The notes below the pieces were generated by a model. That model saw nothing but the letters and a program-made list of their open reading frames with translations. It had not been told where the DNA came from and made no database searches. From an uncultured Paracoccaceae bacterium (lineage in GTDB: Bacteria; Pseudomonadota; Alphaproteobacteria; Rhodobacterales; Rhodobacteraceae): a stretch of 16,998 bases of DNA. The stretch covers positions 1 through 16,998 of the forward strand of contig CALBSG010000137.1 of the NCBI GenBank assembly GCA_937927675.1, read 5' to 3'. Every line of letters begins with the position of its first letter. The stretch's first letter is position 1. Shown here piece by piece: positions 1-8,065 of the stretch. Position numbers and translations under genes: made by a program.

Positions 1-2156
1 AGACGCGCCGGATCACGATAGTGGTCGCGGCTGTCGCGCGAAATCGCCGCCAGACGCCGCGCCTCGCCCGAGCGCAGCACCGCGCCATCCAGCGTGCGCA
101 ACTCTTCGACGCCACGCAGCACGCGCGACAGGCGGATGCCGTGATCTTGGGTGATGCGGCCAGTCCAGCCCTTTTCGTATTCGGCAGCGATCAGGTTCAA
201 ACGCCGCGCCACGGTATCGGCCACGGACTGCAGATCGCCTTCGATCTGGGCAGCATCAAAGGCACCCGCCAGCGCGGCCTGTTCCAGAATGCCGCGCGGA
301 TAATGGGTCGGAAAGGCATCCAGCACACGGCGGAACTGCCGCGCGCCTTCAACAACCCGCGCAAGGTCAGAGCCGGCAATTTCTTCGCCCGACTGCAGGC
401 GCAAAACCGCGCCTTCAACGCCCATTTCGATCAGGTAATCTTCCAGCGCGGCTTGGTCCTTGAGGTACACCTCTGACTTGCCGCGCGCCACTTTGTACAA
501 GGGCGGCTGCGCAATATACAGGAAACCACCTTCGATCAGCTGCGGCATCTGGCGGAAGAAGAAGGTCAGCAGCAGGGTGCGAATATGCGCGCCGTCAACG
601 TCGGCGTCGGTCATGATGACGACCTTGTGGTAGCGCAACTTGCCGATGTCGAATTCATCCCGGCCAATGCCAGTGCCAAGCGCGGTGATCAGCGTGCCGA
701 TTTCCTGACTGCCCAGCATCCGGTCAAACCGTGCGCGTTCCACGTTCAGGATCTTGCCGCGCAGCGGCAGAACGGCTTGATTGGAGCGCGAGCGGCCCTG
801 CTTGGCAGAGCCACCTGCCGAGTCACCCTCGACCAGAAACAGTTCCGACTTTGCCGGATCGCGTTCTTGGCAATCGGCGAGTTTGCCGGGCAGAGAGGCC
901 ACATCCAGCGCGGTCTTGCGGCGGGTCAATTCGCGGGCCTTGCGGGCCGCTTCACGGGCCAAGGCGGCCTCGATGATTTTGCCGACGATGATCTTTGCCG
1001 GACCGGGGTTCTCCTCGAACCACTCGCTCAGCTTTTCGTTCACCAGATTTTCGACCGAGGGGCGGACTTCGGAAGACACCAGCTTGTCTTTGGTCTGCGA
1101 CGAGAATTTCGGATCCGGCACCTTGACCGACAGCACGCAGGTCAGTCCCTCGCGCGCGTCGTCGCCGGTGAAATCGACCTTCTCCTTCTTCGCAATGCCC
1201 GAGGTTTGGGCATAGCTGTTGATGGTCCGCGTCAGCGCACCCCGAAAGCCCGCAAGGTGGGTGCCGCCATCGCGCTGTGGGATGTTGTTGGTGAAGGGCA
1301 GCACCATTTCATTGTAGCTGTCATTCCACCACATCGCGACTTCGACGGTGATCCCGGCTCGCTCTCCGATCATGTAGATCGGTTCCGACATTACCGAAGT
1401 CTTTGATCTGTCTATGTATTTTACAAATTCTTTGACGCCGCCTTCGTAAAACAATTCAGTGTGCAGCGGTTCGGCGGGGCGTTCATCTTCGATGATGATC
1501 CGCACCCCTGAATTCAAAAAGGCCAGTTCCCGCAGCCGGTGTTCCAGGGTCTTGAAGCTGTACTCAAGGTTCGAGAAGGTGCCATCCGGCGTATTTGTCT
1601 TGGCGCTTGCCAAGAAACGCACCTCAGTACCGCGCTGGCCGGGGGCGGGGCCGACCTCATGCACATGCACCACACATTCGCCATGTTCAAAGCGGGCGCG
1701 ATATTCGATGTCATTGCGCCAGACGGTCAGCTCCAGCCATTCCGACAGCGCGTTCACGACCGAAACGCCCACGCCATGCAGACCACCCGACACTTTATAG
1801 GCGTTGCCGCCCTCGTCGGTGTTGTTGAATTTGCCGCCTGCGTGCAGCTGGGTCATGATAACCTCTGCCGCCGAAACGCCTTCTTCCTTGTGCATGTCGA
1901 CAGGAATGCCGCGCCCATTGTCGCGTACCGAAACCGAGCTGTCGGCGTGAATCTTCACCGTAACAGCGGTCGCGTGGCCCGCTAGCGCTTCGTCGATGCC
2001 GTTATCGACGACCTCATAGACCATGTGGTGCAAGCCCGACCCATCGTCCGTGTCGCCGATATACATGCCGGGCCGTTTGCGAACCGCCTCCAAGCCCTTG
2101 AGAACCTTGATAGAATCGGCGCCGTAGCTTTCGGTCTTTTTGGGCTCATCGGCCAT
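1..2156 (-). CDS. gyrB: DNA gyrase subunit B (C-terminal end outside window)
   Basis: GyrB is the ATPase subunit of gyrase (A2B2), which introduces negative supercoils into DNA in the cytoplasm. The minus-strand frame is open from ATG 2154-2156 to the window edge, about 718 codons; alphaproteobacterial GyrB is usually near 805 residues, so the last part of the C-terminal region is missing. The GHKL ATPase domain comes first: E48 and N52 in EVVDN, and the ATP-lid motif KVSGGLHGVG at about 121-130. The TOPRIM motif EGDSAGGSA starts at E443, and the metal-binding DADVD follows (D517, D519, D521). The start is supported by AAGGGA 10 bases upstream and by the family N-terminus. It is the last gene after dnaN-recF-VOC-LysE and has its own promoter candidate at 2186-2214. 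Codons around 1384-1457 are unusually AT-rich. Identification is certain. Confidence 0.98.
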   Translation of the reverse strand, partial: MADEPKKTESYGADSIKVLKGLEAVRKRPGMYIGDTDDGSGLHHMVYEVVDNGIDEALAGHATAVTVKIHADSSVSVRDNGRGIPVDMHKEEGVSAAEVIMTQLHAGGKFNNTDEGGNAYKVSGGLHGVGVSVVNALSEWLELTVWRNDIEYRARFEHGECVVHVHEVGPAPGQRGTEVRFLASAKTNTPDGTFSNLEYSFKTLEHRLRELAFLNSGVRIIIEDERPAEPLHTELFYEGGVKEFVKYIDRSKTSVMSEPIYMIGERAGITVEVAMWWNDSYNEMVLPFTNNIPQRDGGTHLAGFRGALTRTINSYAQTSGIAKKEKVDFTGDDAREGLTCVLSVKVPDPKFSSQTKDKLVSSEVRPSVENLVNEKLSEWFEENPGPAKIIVGKIIEAALAREAARKARELTRRKTALDVASLPGKLADCQERDPAKSELFLVEGDSAGGSAKQGRSRSNQAVLPLRGKILNVERARFDRMLGSQEIGTLITALGTGIGRDEFDIGKLRYHKVVIMTDADVDGAHIRTLLLTFFFRQMPQLIEGGFLYIAQPPLYKVARGKSEVYLKDQAALEDYLIEMGVEGAVLRLQSGEEIAGSDLARVVEGARQFRRVLDAFPTHYPRGILEQAALAGAFDAAQIEGDLQSVADTVARRLNLIAAEYEKGWTGRITQDHGIRLSRVLRGVEELRTLDGAVLRSGEARRLAAISRDSRDHYRDPAR

Positions 2157-2185
2157 GTGGTCTGCATCCCTTGAATTGCCTGCGA

Positions 2186-2214
2186 TTTATAGCGGCTCAA
2201 GGGGGGAATGTCAC
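2186..2214 (-). promoter_or_regulatory. Candidate sigma70-type promoter of gyrB
   Basis: On the minus strand GTGACA (2209-2214) and TATAAA (2186-2191) are separated by exactly 17 bases, in the 81-base gap between the LysE-type gene and gyrB. Transcription would start near 2179, about 23 bases before the gyrB ATG. This would give gyrB expression independent of the dnaN operon. The boxes are read by eye only. Confidence 0.55.
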
Positions 2215-2237
2215 GCCTTGGACACAAGATTTGGTGG

Positions 2238-2858
2238 TCATAGGAAGGGAATAACCAACCCGACGCAGATCAGCAGAACGCCCGAGATCACGTTCAGCCG
2301 ATGCACGGCATCGGGGCTTTGCACCAGCCGCCGCGCCCGGTCGAGAAACACCGCAAGCCCGAGGTTACCCGCCATCGGGATCAGCGCCGAAACCCCGATG
2401 ATAAGGCCGATGTCCGTCGCGGTCAGGCTGCCCAAGGTGAAAAAGCCGGGCAGGGCGCCCATGTAAAACAGGATGGCTTTCGGGTTGCCGATCACCGCCG
2501 CAAGGCCTACCGAAAACCCTGCCCAAAGGCCGGGTTTGGTCAGCCGACTGTCGGCATCGCCCAAACTGCCAGATTTGCGGATCAGCATGTAGCCCATGAA
2601 CAAAAAGATCACCGCGGCCACCCAGCGCAGGACCGACAGAAAGTCGCCATAGGTGCTTTCGACCCAGCTCAGGCCAAGGATCGCCAACAGCGGCCAAACC
2701 AGATCGCCCAGCGCCACGCCCACCGCCAAGGGCCATGCGGCGGCAAAGCCCCCAGATAGCGCCCGCGCCATCAAGGCCACCCAGACCGGGCCGGGAACCG
2801 ACCAAAGCCCAATCATGCCAAGGGCATAAATGCCCAGCTCATACCAACTGATTGTCAT
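2238..2858 (-). CDS. LysE/RhtB-family amino-acid exporter
   Basis: The 206-residue length is typical of LysE/RhtB exporters, inner-membrane proteins that export amino acids or related small metabolites. About six hydrophobic stretches are visible. The family's early P-G-P motif is at residues 22-24 and N-P-K-A at 125-128 follows a glycine-rich segment. The ATG overlaps the stop of the upstream VOC gene as ATGA, so translation is probably coupled. It lies between recF and gyrB although nothing in the sequence links it to replication; it appears to be a passenger in that transcription unit. The substrate cannot be told from sequence. Family assignment is confident. Confidence 0.9.
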   Translation of the reverse strand: MTISWYELGIYALGMIGLWSVPGPVWVALMARALSGGFAAAWPLAVGVALGDLVWPLLAILGLSWVESTYGDFLSVLRWVAAVIFLFMGYMLIRKSGSLGDADSRLTKPGLWAGFSVGLAAVIGNPKAILFYMGALPGFFTLGSLTATDIGLIIGVSALIPMAGNLGLAVFLDRARRLVQSPDAVHRLNVISGVLLICVGLVIPFL

Positions 2859-3289
2859 GCATCACCTGCGGGCAGCGTCAGGCTGCCATCCTCGTTCAGG
2901 GGCCAGAACGGGTTCATGGCCACTTCCCAGACATGGCCATCTAGGTCGGCCCAATAGCCGGAATAGCCGCCCCAGAACACTTTCTCAGGGGCTTTCAGCC
3001 CGGTCGCGCCAGCGGCCAAGGCCGCGGCATAGGCGGCGTCCACGTCAGCCTCGGTGCTGAAATTCTGCGCCAGCGTCACAGCGCCGGTGCCAAGGACGGC
3101 CGTTGGCCTGCCCTGATCGGCCGCCAGATCCGCGCGCCCGAACAGCGCCAAAACCTGCCCGTGCATTTGGTAAAAGCAAACACCTTCTGCGCCGGAATGT
3201 TCAATCCACCCCAGCCGCGCATAAAAGCCACGGGCCGCCGCAAGATCAGCCACGCCCAAGGTGATCAAGGTCACACGCTGTTTGTTCAT
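2855..3289 (-). CDS. VOC-superfamily (glyoxalase/bleomycin-resistance-like) protein
   Basis: A 144-residue protein with the paired beta-alpha-beta-beta-beta layout of the vicinal oxygen chelate superfamily. The first half begins VTLITLGVADL and has the GFYARLGW helix at 21-28. The second half starts near VTLAQNF (71-77) and ends with the typical GYWADLDGHVWEVAMNP (111-127), where E122 is the expected metal ligand. Family members include glyoxalases, dioxygenases and drug-binding proteins; this subgroup is usually annotated only as VOC family protein. It overlaps the recF stop by four bases (ATGA) at its 5' end and the exporter start by four bases at its 3' end. It may act with the exporter on a toxic small molecule, but that is only inference. 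Confidence 0.88.
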   Translation of the reverse strand: MNKQRVTLITLGVADLAAARGFYARLGWIEHSGAEGVCFYQMHGQVLALFGRADLAADQGRPTAVLGTGAVTLAQNFSTEADVDAAYAAALAAGATGLKAPEKVFWGGYSGYWADLDGHVWEVAMNPFWPLNEDGSLTLPAGDA

Positions 3290-4383
3290 CCCGTCACCCG
3301 TGATTGTCCGCCATCGTCGTATACATCCATCACCTGCCCGCGGCCGCCCAAGGCGTCGAACAAATCCGCCTCGGTGCCGGTCATGATCGCCTGCGCGCCA
3401 AGGGCACAGATTTCATCATAGAGGGCAGCGCGGCGGTCGATGTCCAGATGTGCCGCCACTTCATCCAGCAACAGCACCGGCGCACGGCCCAGATCGGCGG
3501 CCAAGGCCCGTGCATTGGCCAGAATCAGGCTGATGAGCAGCGCCTTCTGCTCTCCGGTCGAGCATTGCCCCGCCTCCACGCCTTTGGCCGCGTAGAGCGC
3601 CCGCAAGTCGCTGCGATGCGGCCCCTGCAAGGTGCGTCCGGCGGCCATGTCGCGCCGCCGCCCTTCTCCCAAAGCCTGGGCCAGATCTTCGGCGGCAAGG
3701 TCGGCCCCGCCTTCTGGTCCCATCAATGCCAGATCTGCCCGCGGAAATACGGACTGCGCGTCTTGTGCGGCCATCAGCCGTGTCAAAGCGGCCTGCCGGT
3801 TGGCGATGATCGCGGTTCCCGCCTCAACCATCTGGCCTTCCAGCGCCGCATACCAGCGCACGTCGCTGATCTGATCTTTCAACAGACGGTTGCGATCGCG
3901 CATCGCCTTTTCATAGGCCAGCGATACCTCGGCATGATCTGGCAGAAAGGACAGCGCGATCCGGTCCAGAAACCGCCGCCGCCCCTCGGCCGCCTCGATC
4001 CACAGCCGATCCATCGCCGGCACCAGCCACAGGATGCGCAGCACCCGGCCCAGCGCGCTTTGCGTCGCGGCCTTGCCGTCAATGCGGACAAAGCGGGCCT
4101 CGCCTGCCTCGGCTCCGGTTTCAATCTCATGCGCGGCGGCGATGCCTGTCACCTCGGCGGCAACTTTCCATCCCAGACGTTCGGGCCGTCGCGATAAATC
4201 CTCGGCCCCGGCCCGCCGCAGGCCACGACCGGGCGACAACAACGATACGGCTTCCAGAATGTTGGTCTTGCCCGCCCCGTTTGGCCCGACCAAGGCCACC
4301 GGGCGGCCATCAAAGTGCAGCCGCGCCGCCTTGTGGCTGCGAAAATGCGAAAGGGTCAGCGATGTGATGGCAAGCCCACTCAA
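3286..4383 (-). CDS. recF: RecF, DNA replication/repair protein
   Basis: RecF is an SMC/ABC-type ATPase that, with RecO and RecR, helps load RecA at gapped DNA and stalled forks. Walker A GPNGAGKT lies at about residues 33-40, the CSTGEQK signature at 274-280 and Walker B LLLDE at 304-308, counted from the chosen start. No ATG begins the frame: an in-frame TGA at 4396-4398 is followed only by TTG codons at 4389 and 4383. I chose TTG 4383 (365 residues) because AAAGGGG lies 6 bases before it, whereas the same sequence abuts TTG 4389 (367 residues). The dnaN stop is 40 bases upstream and the VOC gene overlaps downstream by ATGA. Family identity is certain; the exact start is not. Confidence 0.95.
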   Translation of the reverse strand: MSGLAITSLTLSHFRSHKAARLHFDGRPVALVGPNGAGKTNILEAVSLLSPGRGLRRAGAEDLSRRPERLGWKVAAEVTGIAAAHEIETGAEAGEARFVRIDGKAATQSALGRVLRILWLVPAMDRLWIEAAEGRRRFLDRIALSFLPDHAEVSLAYEKAMRDRNRLLKDQISDVRWYAALEGQMVEAGTAIIANRQAALTRLMAAQDAQSVFPRADLALMGPEGGADLAAEDLAQALGEGRRRDMAAGRTLQGPHRSDLRALYAAKGVEAGQCSTGEQKALLISLILANARALAADLGRAPVLLLDEVAAHLDIDRRAALYDEICALGAQAIMTGTEADLFDALGGRGQVMDVYDDGGQSRVTG

Positions 4384-4423
4384 CGCCAACCCCTTTCATC
4401 TTGGTCGATTTACTTTGGGGTCG

Positions 4424-5542
4424 TCAGACGCGCATCGGCATCACGACATAGACCGCGCTGGTGTCATTGCCTTCGCGCATCAGGGTCGGATCACCCGAGG
4501 AGTTGAACAGGAACACAGCGTTTTCGCGATCCACTTGGCTGGCGATTTCCAAGAGATACTTGGCGTTGAAGCCAATCTCCAACCGCTCGTCGGCATAGGC
4601 CACGGCCAGTTCTTCCTCGGCCGCACCGGAGTCAGGGGCGTTGACCGACAGCACCAGACGGTCTTCGTCCAGCGACAACTTCACCGCGCGCGAGCGCTCC
4701 GACGACACGGTTGCGACGCGGTCCACCGCCTTGGCAAACTCGGTCGCATCTACTTCCAGACGCCGGGTGTTGTTTTGCGGAATGACGCGGGTGTAATCGG
4801 GGAACGTCCCGTCAATCACCTTTGATGTCAGGGTAATCGCCGGGGTGGCAAAGCGCACCTTGGTTTCCGAAACCGACACCGCGATCATCGCCTCGTCATC
4901 GTCCAGAAGCTTGCGCAATTCGTTCACCGTTTTGCGCGGCACGATCACGCCGGGCATACCGGCCGCCCCTTCGGGCAGGGGGGCATCAATCCGTGCCAAC
5001 CGGTGACCGTCGGTCGCAACACAGCGCAGCACGGCACCATTCTCGCTGGTGGCGGTGTGCATGTAGACACCGTTCAGATAATAGCGGGTCTCTTCGGTGG
5101 AAATCGCGAACTTTGCCTTGTCAAACAACCGCCGCAGCACCGGGGCAGGGGCGCCGAAGTTGGACGAGTATTCGCTCGAGGCCATCACCGGGAAATCTTC
5201 GCGCGGCAGGGTGGCAAGATTGAAATTCGACCGGCCCGCCGTGATCGCCAGACGGCCGGACGCCGCGTCTTCGGTCAGGTTGACCAAGGCACCATCCGGC
5301 AGCTTGCGTACGATTTCATGCAGCATCACCGCCGACACCGTGGTCGCACCAGCGCGTTCCACCATGGCCGGGGCGCGATCGACCACCTCGATATCCAAGT
5401 CGGTTGCGCGGAAAGAGACCTGCGCGCCGTCCGCTTCGATCAGGACGTTGGCCAGAATCGGAATGGTGTTCCGCCGTTCGACCACCGACTGCGCCTGAGC
5501 CAGCGCTTTCAACAGCGTGCCGCGTTCGATCGAGAGCTTCAT
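4424..5542 (-). CDS. dnaN: DNA polymerase III beta subunit (sliding clamp)
   Basis: DnaN is the ring-shaped processivity clamp of the replicative polymerase. The 372-residue product starts MKLSIERGTLLKALAQAQSV and contains the clamp landmarks RNTIPILANV, GHRLA and the C-terminal YVVMPMRV. Length matches the alphaproteobacterial family. The frame is open to an ATG at 5623, which would add 27 residues, but that ATG falls inside the candidate -10 box and the extra residues do not resemble DnaN. The chosen ATG at 5540-5542 has GAAGGGGA a few bases upstream. It heads the dnaN-recF-VOC-LysE(-gyrB) unit. dnaA, often the gene before dnaN, is absent here; glcF precedes it in the same orientation, 148 bases away. 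Confidence 0.97.
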   Translation of the reverse strand: MKLSIERGTLLKALAQAQSVVERRNTIPILANVLIEADGAQVSFRATDLDIEVVDRAPAMVERAGATTVSAVMLHEIVRKLPDGALVNLTEDAASGRLAITAGRSNFNLATLPREDFPVMASSEYSSNFGAPAPVLRRLFDKAKFAISTEETRYYLNGVYMHTATSENGAVLRCVATDGHRLARIDAPLPEGAAGMPGVIVPRKTVNELRKLLDDDEAMIAVSVSETKVRFATPAITLTSKVIDGTFPDYTRVIPQNNTRRLEVDATEFAKAVDRVATVSSERSRAVKLSLDEDRLVLSVNAPDSGAAEEELAVAYADERLEIGFNAKYLLEIASQVDRENAVFLFNSSGDPTLMREGNDTSAVYVVMPMRV

Positions 5543-5621
5543 CTTCCCATCCCCTTCGCGGGTTGCCACAAGAGACAACCCATTATTCCCGCCAAAGGCC
5601 GGTTCCAAGTGTTTTCGCGAC

Positions 5622-5648
5622 ATTGTAAGGCTTTGCCTCAGAGGTCAA
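5622..5648 (-). promoter_or_regulatory. Candidate promoter of the dnaN operon
   Basis: On the minus strand TTGACC (5643-5648) is followed 15 bases later by TACAAT (5622-5627); counted to the overlapping CAATGT the spacing is 17. It lies in the 148-base gap between glcF and dnaN and would give a leader of about 70 bases. This supports separate transcription of dnaN from the glc genes. No clear rho-independent terminator for glcF is seen in the same gap. Confidence 0.45.
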
Positions 5649-5690
5649 GGGTTCAAGCCGCGCGATGCGGTCATCTGGCCCCGCTGCCGT

Positions 5691-6959
5691 CTAAAGCGCA
5701 CGCGGTTTCGGTCCGCCGGTGGCCCAGTCCAAGAGTTCCACCGTATGCACCACCGGCAGCCCGGTGCCCGAGCCGATCTGCACCATGCAGCCGATATTGC
5801 CTGCCGCGATGATGTCGGGCGATTTCGCCTCGAGGGTTTGCACCTTGCGCGCCCTAAGCTCTTTGCTGATCTCGGGCTGAAGCAGGTTGTAGGTGCCCGC
5901 CGACCCGCAGCACAGATGGCTGTCAGCGGGCTCGACGACTGTATAGCCAACCCGTTTCAGCAGGTCTTTCGGTGCGGTTCTGATTTGCTGGCCATGCTGC
6001 AAGGAACAGGCCGCGTGATAGGCCACCCGCAAATCCATCGGCATGCCTGCGGGCAGGCCGATCTTGACCAGAAGTTCCGAAATATCCATCGCAAGGCCCG
6101 CCACCTGCGTGGCATCCGCACCGCCCACCATATGGCCGTAATCTTTCACCGTCGTGCCGCAGCCCGAGGTGTTGATGACAATCGCATCCAGGCCCTTGCC
6201 GTCGATTTCCGTGACAAAGGCGGCGACATTGGCGGCGGCGGCGGTCTTGGCCTCTGCCTCGCGGCCCATGTGCTGTGTCAGCGCGCCGCAGCACCCCATA
6301 CCCTTGGGGATGACCACCTCGCATCCCAACCGGCGCAACAGCCGGATCGTGGCATCATTGATATCGGTGTTCAGGGCCTTTTGGGCGCAACCGGTCATCA
6401 AGGCCACCCGCATCTTGACCGGTCCCTTTGCCGCAAAGGTCTGGGGGTCGTCATTGCGGCTGACGGGCGGAATGGTCTTGGGCGCAAACTCCAACATGGC
6501 GCGCAGGCGCGCATCGGGCATCAGCGGGGCAAAGGGCTTGCCAAGTCTGGCGGCAAAAAGCGCCAGTCGAAACCGGGTGGGATGTGGAATTGTCTTGGCC
6601 AGCAGCCAGCGCAGGGCGCGATCATGCCAAGGCCGGGTATAGGTTGCTTCAACATAGGCGCGGGCTTGGTCAATCAGATGCATATAATGAACCCCGGATG
6701 GGCAGGTGGTCATACATGAAAGACAGGACAGGCAGCGGTCGATATGCTTCACCGTGTTGGCATCGGCGGGGCGACCGGATTCCAGCATCTCCTTGATGAG
6801 GTAGATGCGGCCGCGGGGGCTGTCCAATTCGTCGCCCAACACCTGATAGGTGGGGCAGGTGGCGGTGCAGAACCCGCAATGCACACAAGATCGTAAAATC
6901 TGATTGGCGCGCTGATACCCGGGGTCTTGCAATTGCGCAGGGGTGAAATGGGTTTGCAT
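5691..6959 (-). CDS. glcF: Glycolate oxidase iron-sulfur subunit GlcF
   Basis: GlcF is the electron-transfer subunit of membrane-associated glycolate oxidase (GlcDEF), which oxidises glycolate to glyoxylate and passes electrons to the quinone pool. The 422-residue protein has two ferredoxin-type 4Fe-4S motifs, CVHCGFCTATCP at 25-36 and CLSCLSCMTTCP at 76-87. Two CCG modules follow, GMGCCGA (C223, C224) and LCCGSAG (C350, C351), with further conserved cysteines at 191, 267, 318 and 391. The ATG shares one base with the glcE stop (TGATG), so translation is probably coupled. It is the last gene of glcDEF. Length and motif order match the family; no defect is seen. Confidence 0.96.
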   Translation of the reverse strand: MQTHFTPAQLQDPGYQRANQILRSCVHCGFCTATCPTYQVLGDELDSPRGRIYLIKEMLESGRPADANTVKHIDRCLSCLSCMTTCPSGVHYMHLIDQARAYVEATYTRPWHDRALRWLLAKTIPHPTRFRLALFAARLGKPFAPLMPDARLRAMLEFAPKTIPPVSRNDDPQTFAAKGPVKMRVALMTGCAQKALNTDINDATIRLLRRLGCEVVIPKGMGCCGALTQHMGREAEAKTAAAANVAAFVTEIDGKGLDAIVINTSGCGTTVKDYGHMVGGADATQVAGLAMDISELLVKIGLPAGMPMDLRVAYHAACSLQHGQQIRTAPKDLLKRVGYTVVEPADSHLCCGSAGTYNLLQPEISKELRARKVQTLEAKSPDIIAAGNIGCMVQIGSGTGLPVVHTVELLDWATGGPKPRAL

Positions 6960-8065
6960 CAGACTTGCCCCTGTACCGCAAAGATCCCACGCGGATCGAA
7001 TGAGCGGCGCAACCCGGCCGACAGTCGGGCAACGTCGTCTGATTCCGGCGGCAAGACATCTGTGCCCTCATCGCCGGGCGACGGCCGAACAAGGGTTGCA
7101 TGGCCGACCCCCTGTAGTGCCGCGCGGACCGTTGCGCCTTGCCCGCCTTCGGTCAAAAGCCAAATCAGCCCGCCCCCCCAGTCCACCACGGCTGCGGTGC
7201 CCAAGTCGCGCACAAGCCGCGCGGCCTCAGAGGGTTTGACCACCAAACGCCAGACCGACCCGCCTTGCCCCACAAGGGCCGAGACGTCCCGCACATCCCG
7301 CCACAGCGCGGCGCTGGCGGTGTCCGGCATCGTGTCCCAGTCTCCACCAAGCCGATCGCGCAAGGCACGAGCGCGATAGGCGACCGACCCGGCCATCCCC
7401 TCGACCCGCAGCAAGGCCCGCCCCTCGGCATAGGCCGCGCCCGACACCTCGAAAGGGGAACGCAACGCCGCACGCAAGGTGGCCAACCCATCTTCCAGCC
7501 CGCAGCTTGCCTGCAACGTCACTTCAGTCTCTGGCTGCGCCTGCACCCGGAGAGAAACCTCGGTCAGCACCCCAAGCGCGCCCCGGCTTCCGGCCATCAG
7601 CTTGACCAGATCATAGCCGGTGACATTCTTCATCACCCGTCCGCCGTTCTTTACCACGCGTCCGGCCCCATCAACAAACCGAACCCCCAAAAGACTGTCG
7701 CGGCAGGCCCCCGCCTGTACCCGGCGCGGACCGCTGGCATTGCTGGCGACCACTCCGCCGATGGTCGAATGGCCCTCCCGCGCCAAGAGCCTGCGCAGAT
7801 CCGGCACCTCAAAGGCCAGCCGTTGCCGCTCTGCCGCCAACAACGCCTCGACATCGACCAAAGGGGTGCCTGCCTGCACCACAAGCGTCAAGGCGCCGGG
7901 CTCATACAACTGCACCGCCGAAAGGCCCGACATCTCCAGCACAGCCCCTGCGGTCGCGCCCAACTGCCGTGTCCCACCGCCGATCACCGTCACAGGCGCG
8001 CGTGCCGCGAGGATTGTCTCGCGCACCTCGGCTTCATTGATGGGGTGCATCGCTGCTGCTTTCAT
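6959..8065 (-). CDS. glcE: Glycolate oxidase FAD-binding subunit GlcE
   Basis: GlcE is the second flavin-type subunit of glycolate oxidase. The 368-residue protein has a p-cresol methylhydroxylase-type FAD-binding fold: VTVIGGGTRQLG near the N-terminus, AGTPLVDVEALL, GGVVASNASGPRR, and NGGRVMKNVTGYDLVKLMAGS, the last strongly characteristic of GlcE. The C-terminus SFDPRGIFAVQGQV also fits. I chose ATG 8065 (AGG five bases upstream) over ATG 8050, which has no visible ribosome site. The start lies inside the end of glcD, a 32-base overlap in a different frame, and coincides with the GGCCAAGATGAAA motif. The last base overlaps the glcF ATG. Subunit identity is confident; the N-terminal five residues are less so. 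Confidence 0.94.
   Translation of the reverse strand: MKAAAMHPINEAEVRETILAARAPVTVIGGGTRQLGATAGAVLEMSGLSAVQLYEPGALTLVVQAGTPLVDVEALLAAERQRLAFEVPDLRRLLAREGHSTIGGVVASNASGPRRVQAGACRDSLLGVRFVDGAGRVVKNGGRVMKNVTGYDLVKLMAGSRGALGVLTEVSLRVQAQPETEVTLQASCGLEDGLATLRAALRSPFEVSGAAYAEGRALLRVEGMAGSVAYRARALRDRLGGDWDTMPDTASAALWRDVRDVSALVGQGGSVWRLVVKPSEAARLVRDLGTAAVVDWGGGLIWLLTEGGQGATVRAALQGVGHATLVRPSPGDEGTDVLPPESDDVARLSAGLRRSFDPRGIFAVQGQV

Noticed and set aside
585..1406. Long plus-strand open frame opposite gyrB (273 codons)
   Set aside because: It is antisense to clear GyrB coding sequence, has no family resemblance, and is arginine/glutamine-rich as expected of a GC-rich shadow frame.
1982..2227. Minus-strand frame overlapping the start of gyrB in another phase
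   Set aside because: It lies over the GyrB N-terminal coding region and its promoter, without domain or ribosome-binding support.
5543..5623. Longer dnaN start at ATG 5623
   Set aside because: The ATG lies inside the candidate -10 box, the 27 extra residues do not resemble DnaN, and ATG 5542 has a good ribosome-binding site.
5543..5690. Replication origin next to dnaN
   Set aside because: I found no TTATNCACA-type DnaA boxes and no AT-rich unwinding region in the gap; dnaN alone is not evidence for an origin.
5517..6719. Long plus-strand open frame of 400 codons across dnaN and glcF
   Set aside because: It crosses two real genes and their gap on the opposite strand and shows no recognisable domain; a shadow of GC-rich coding.
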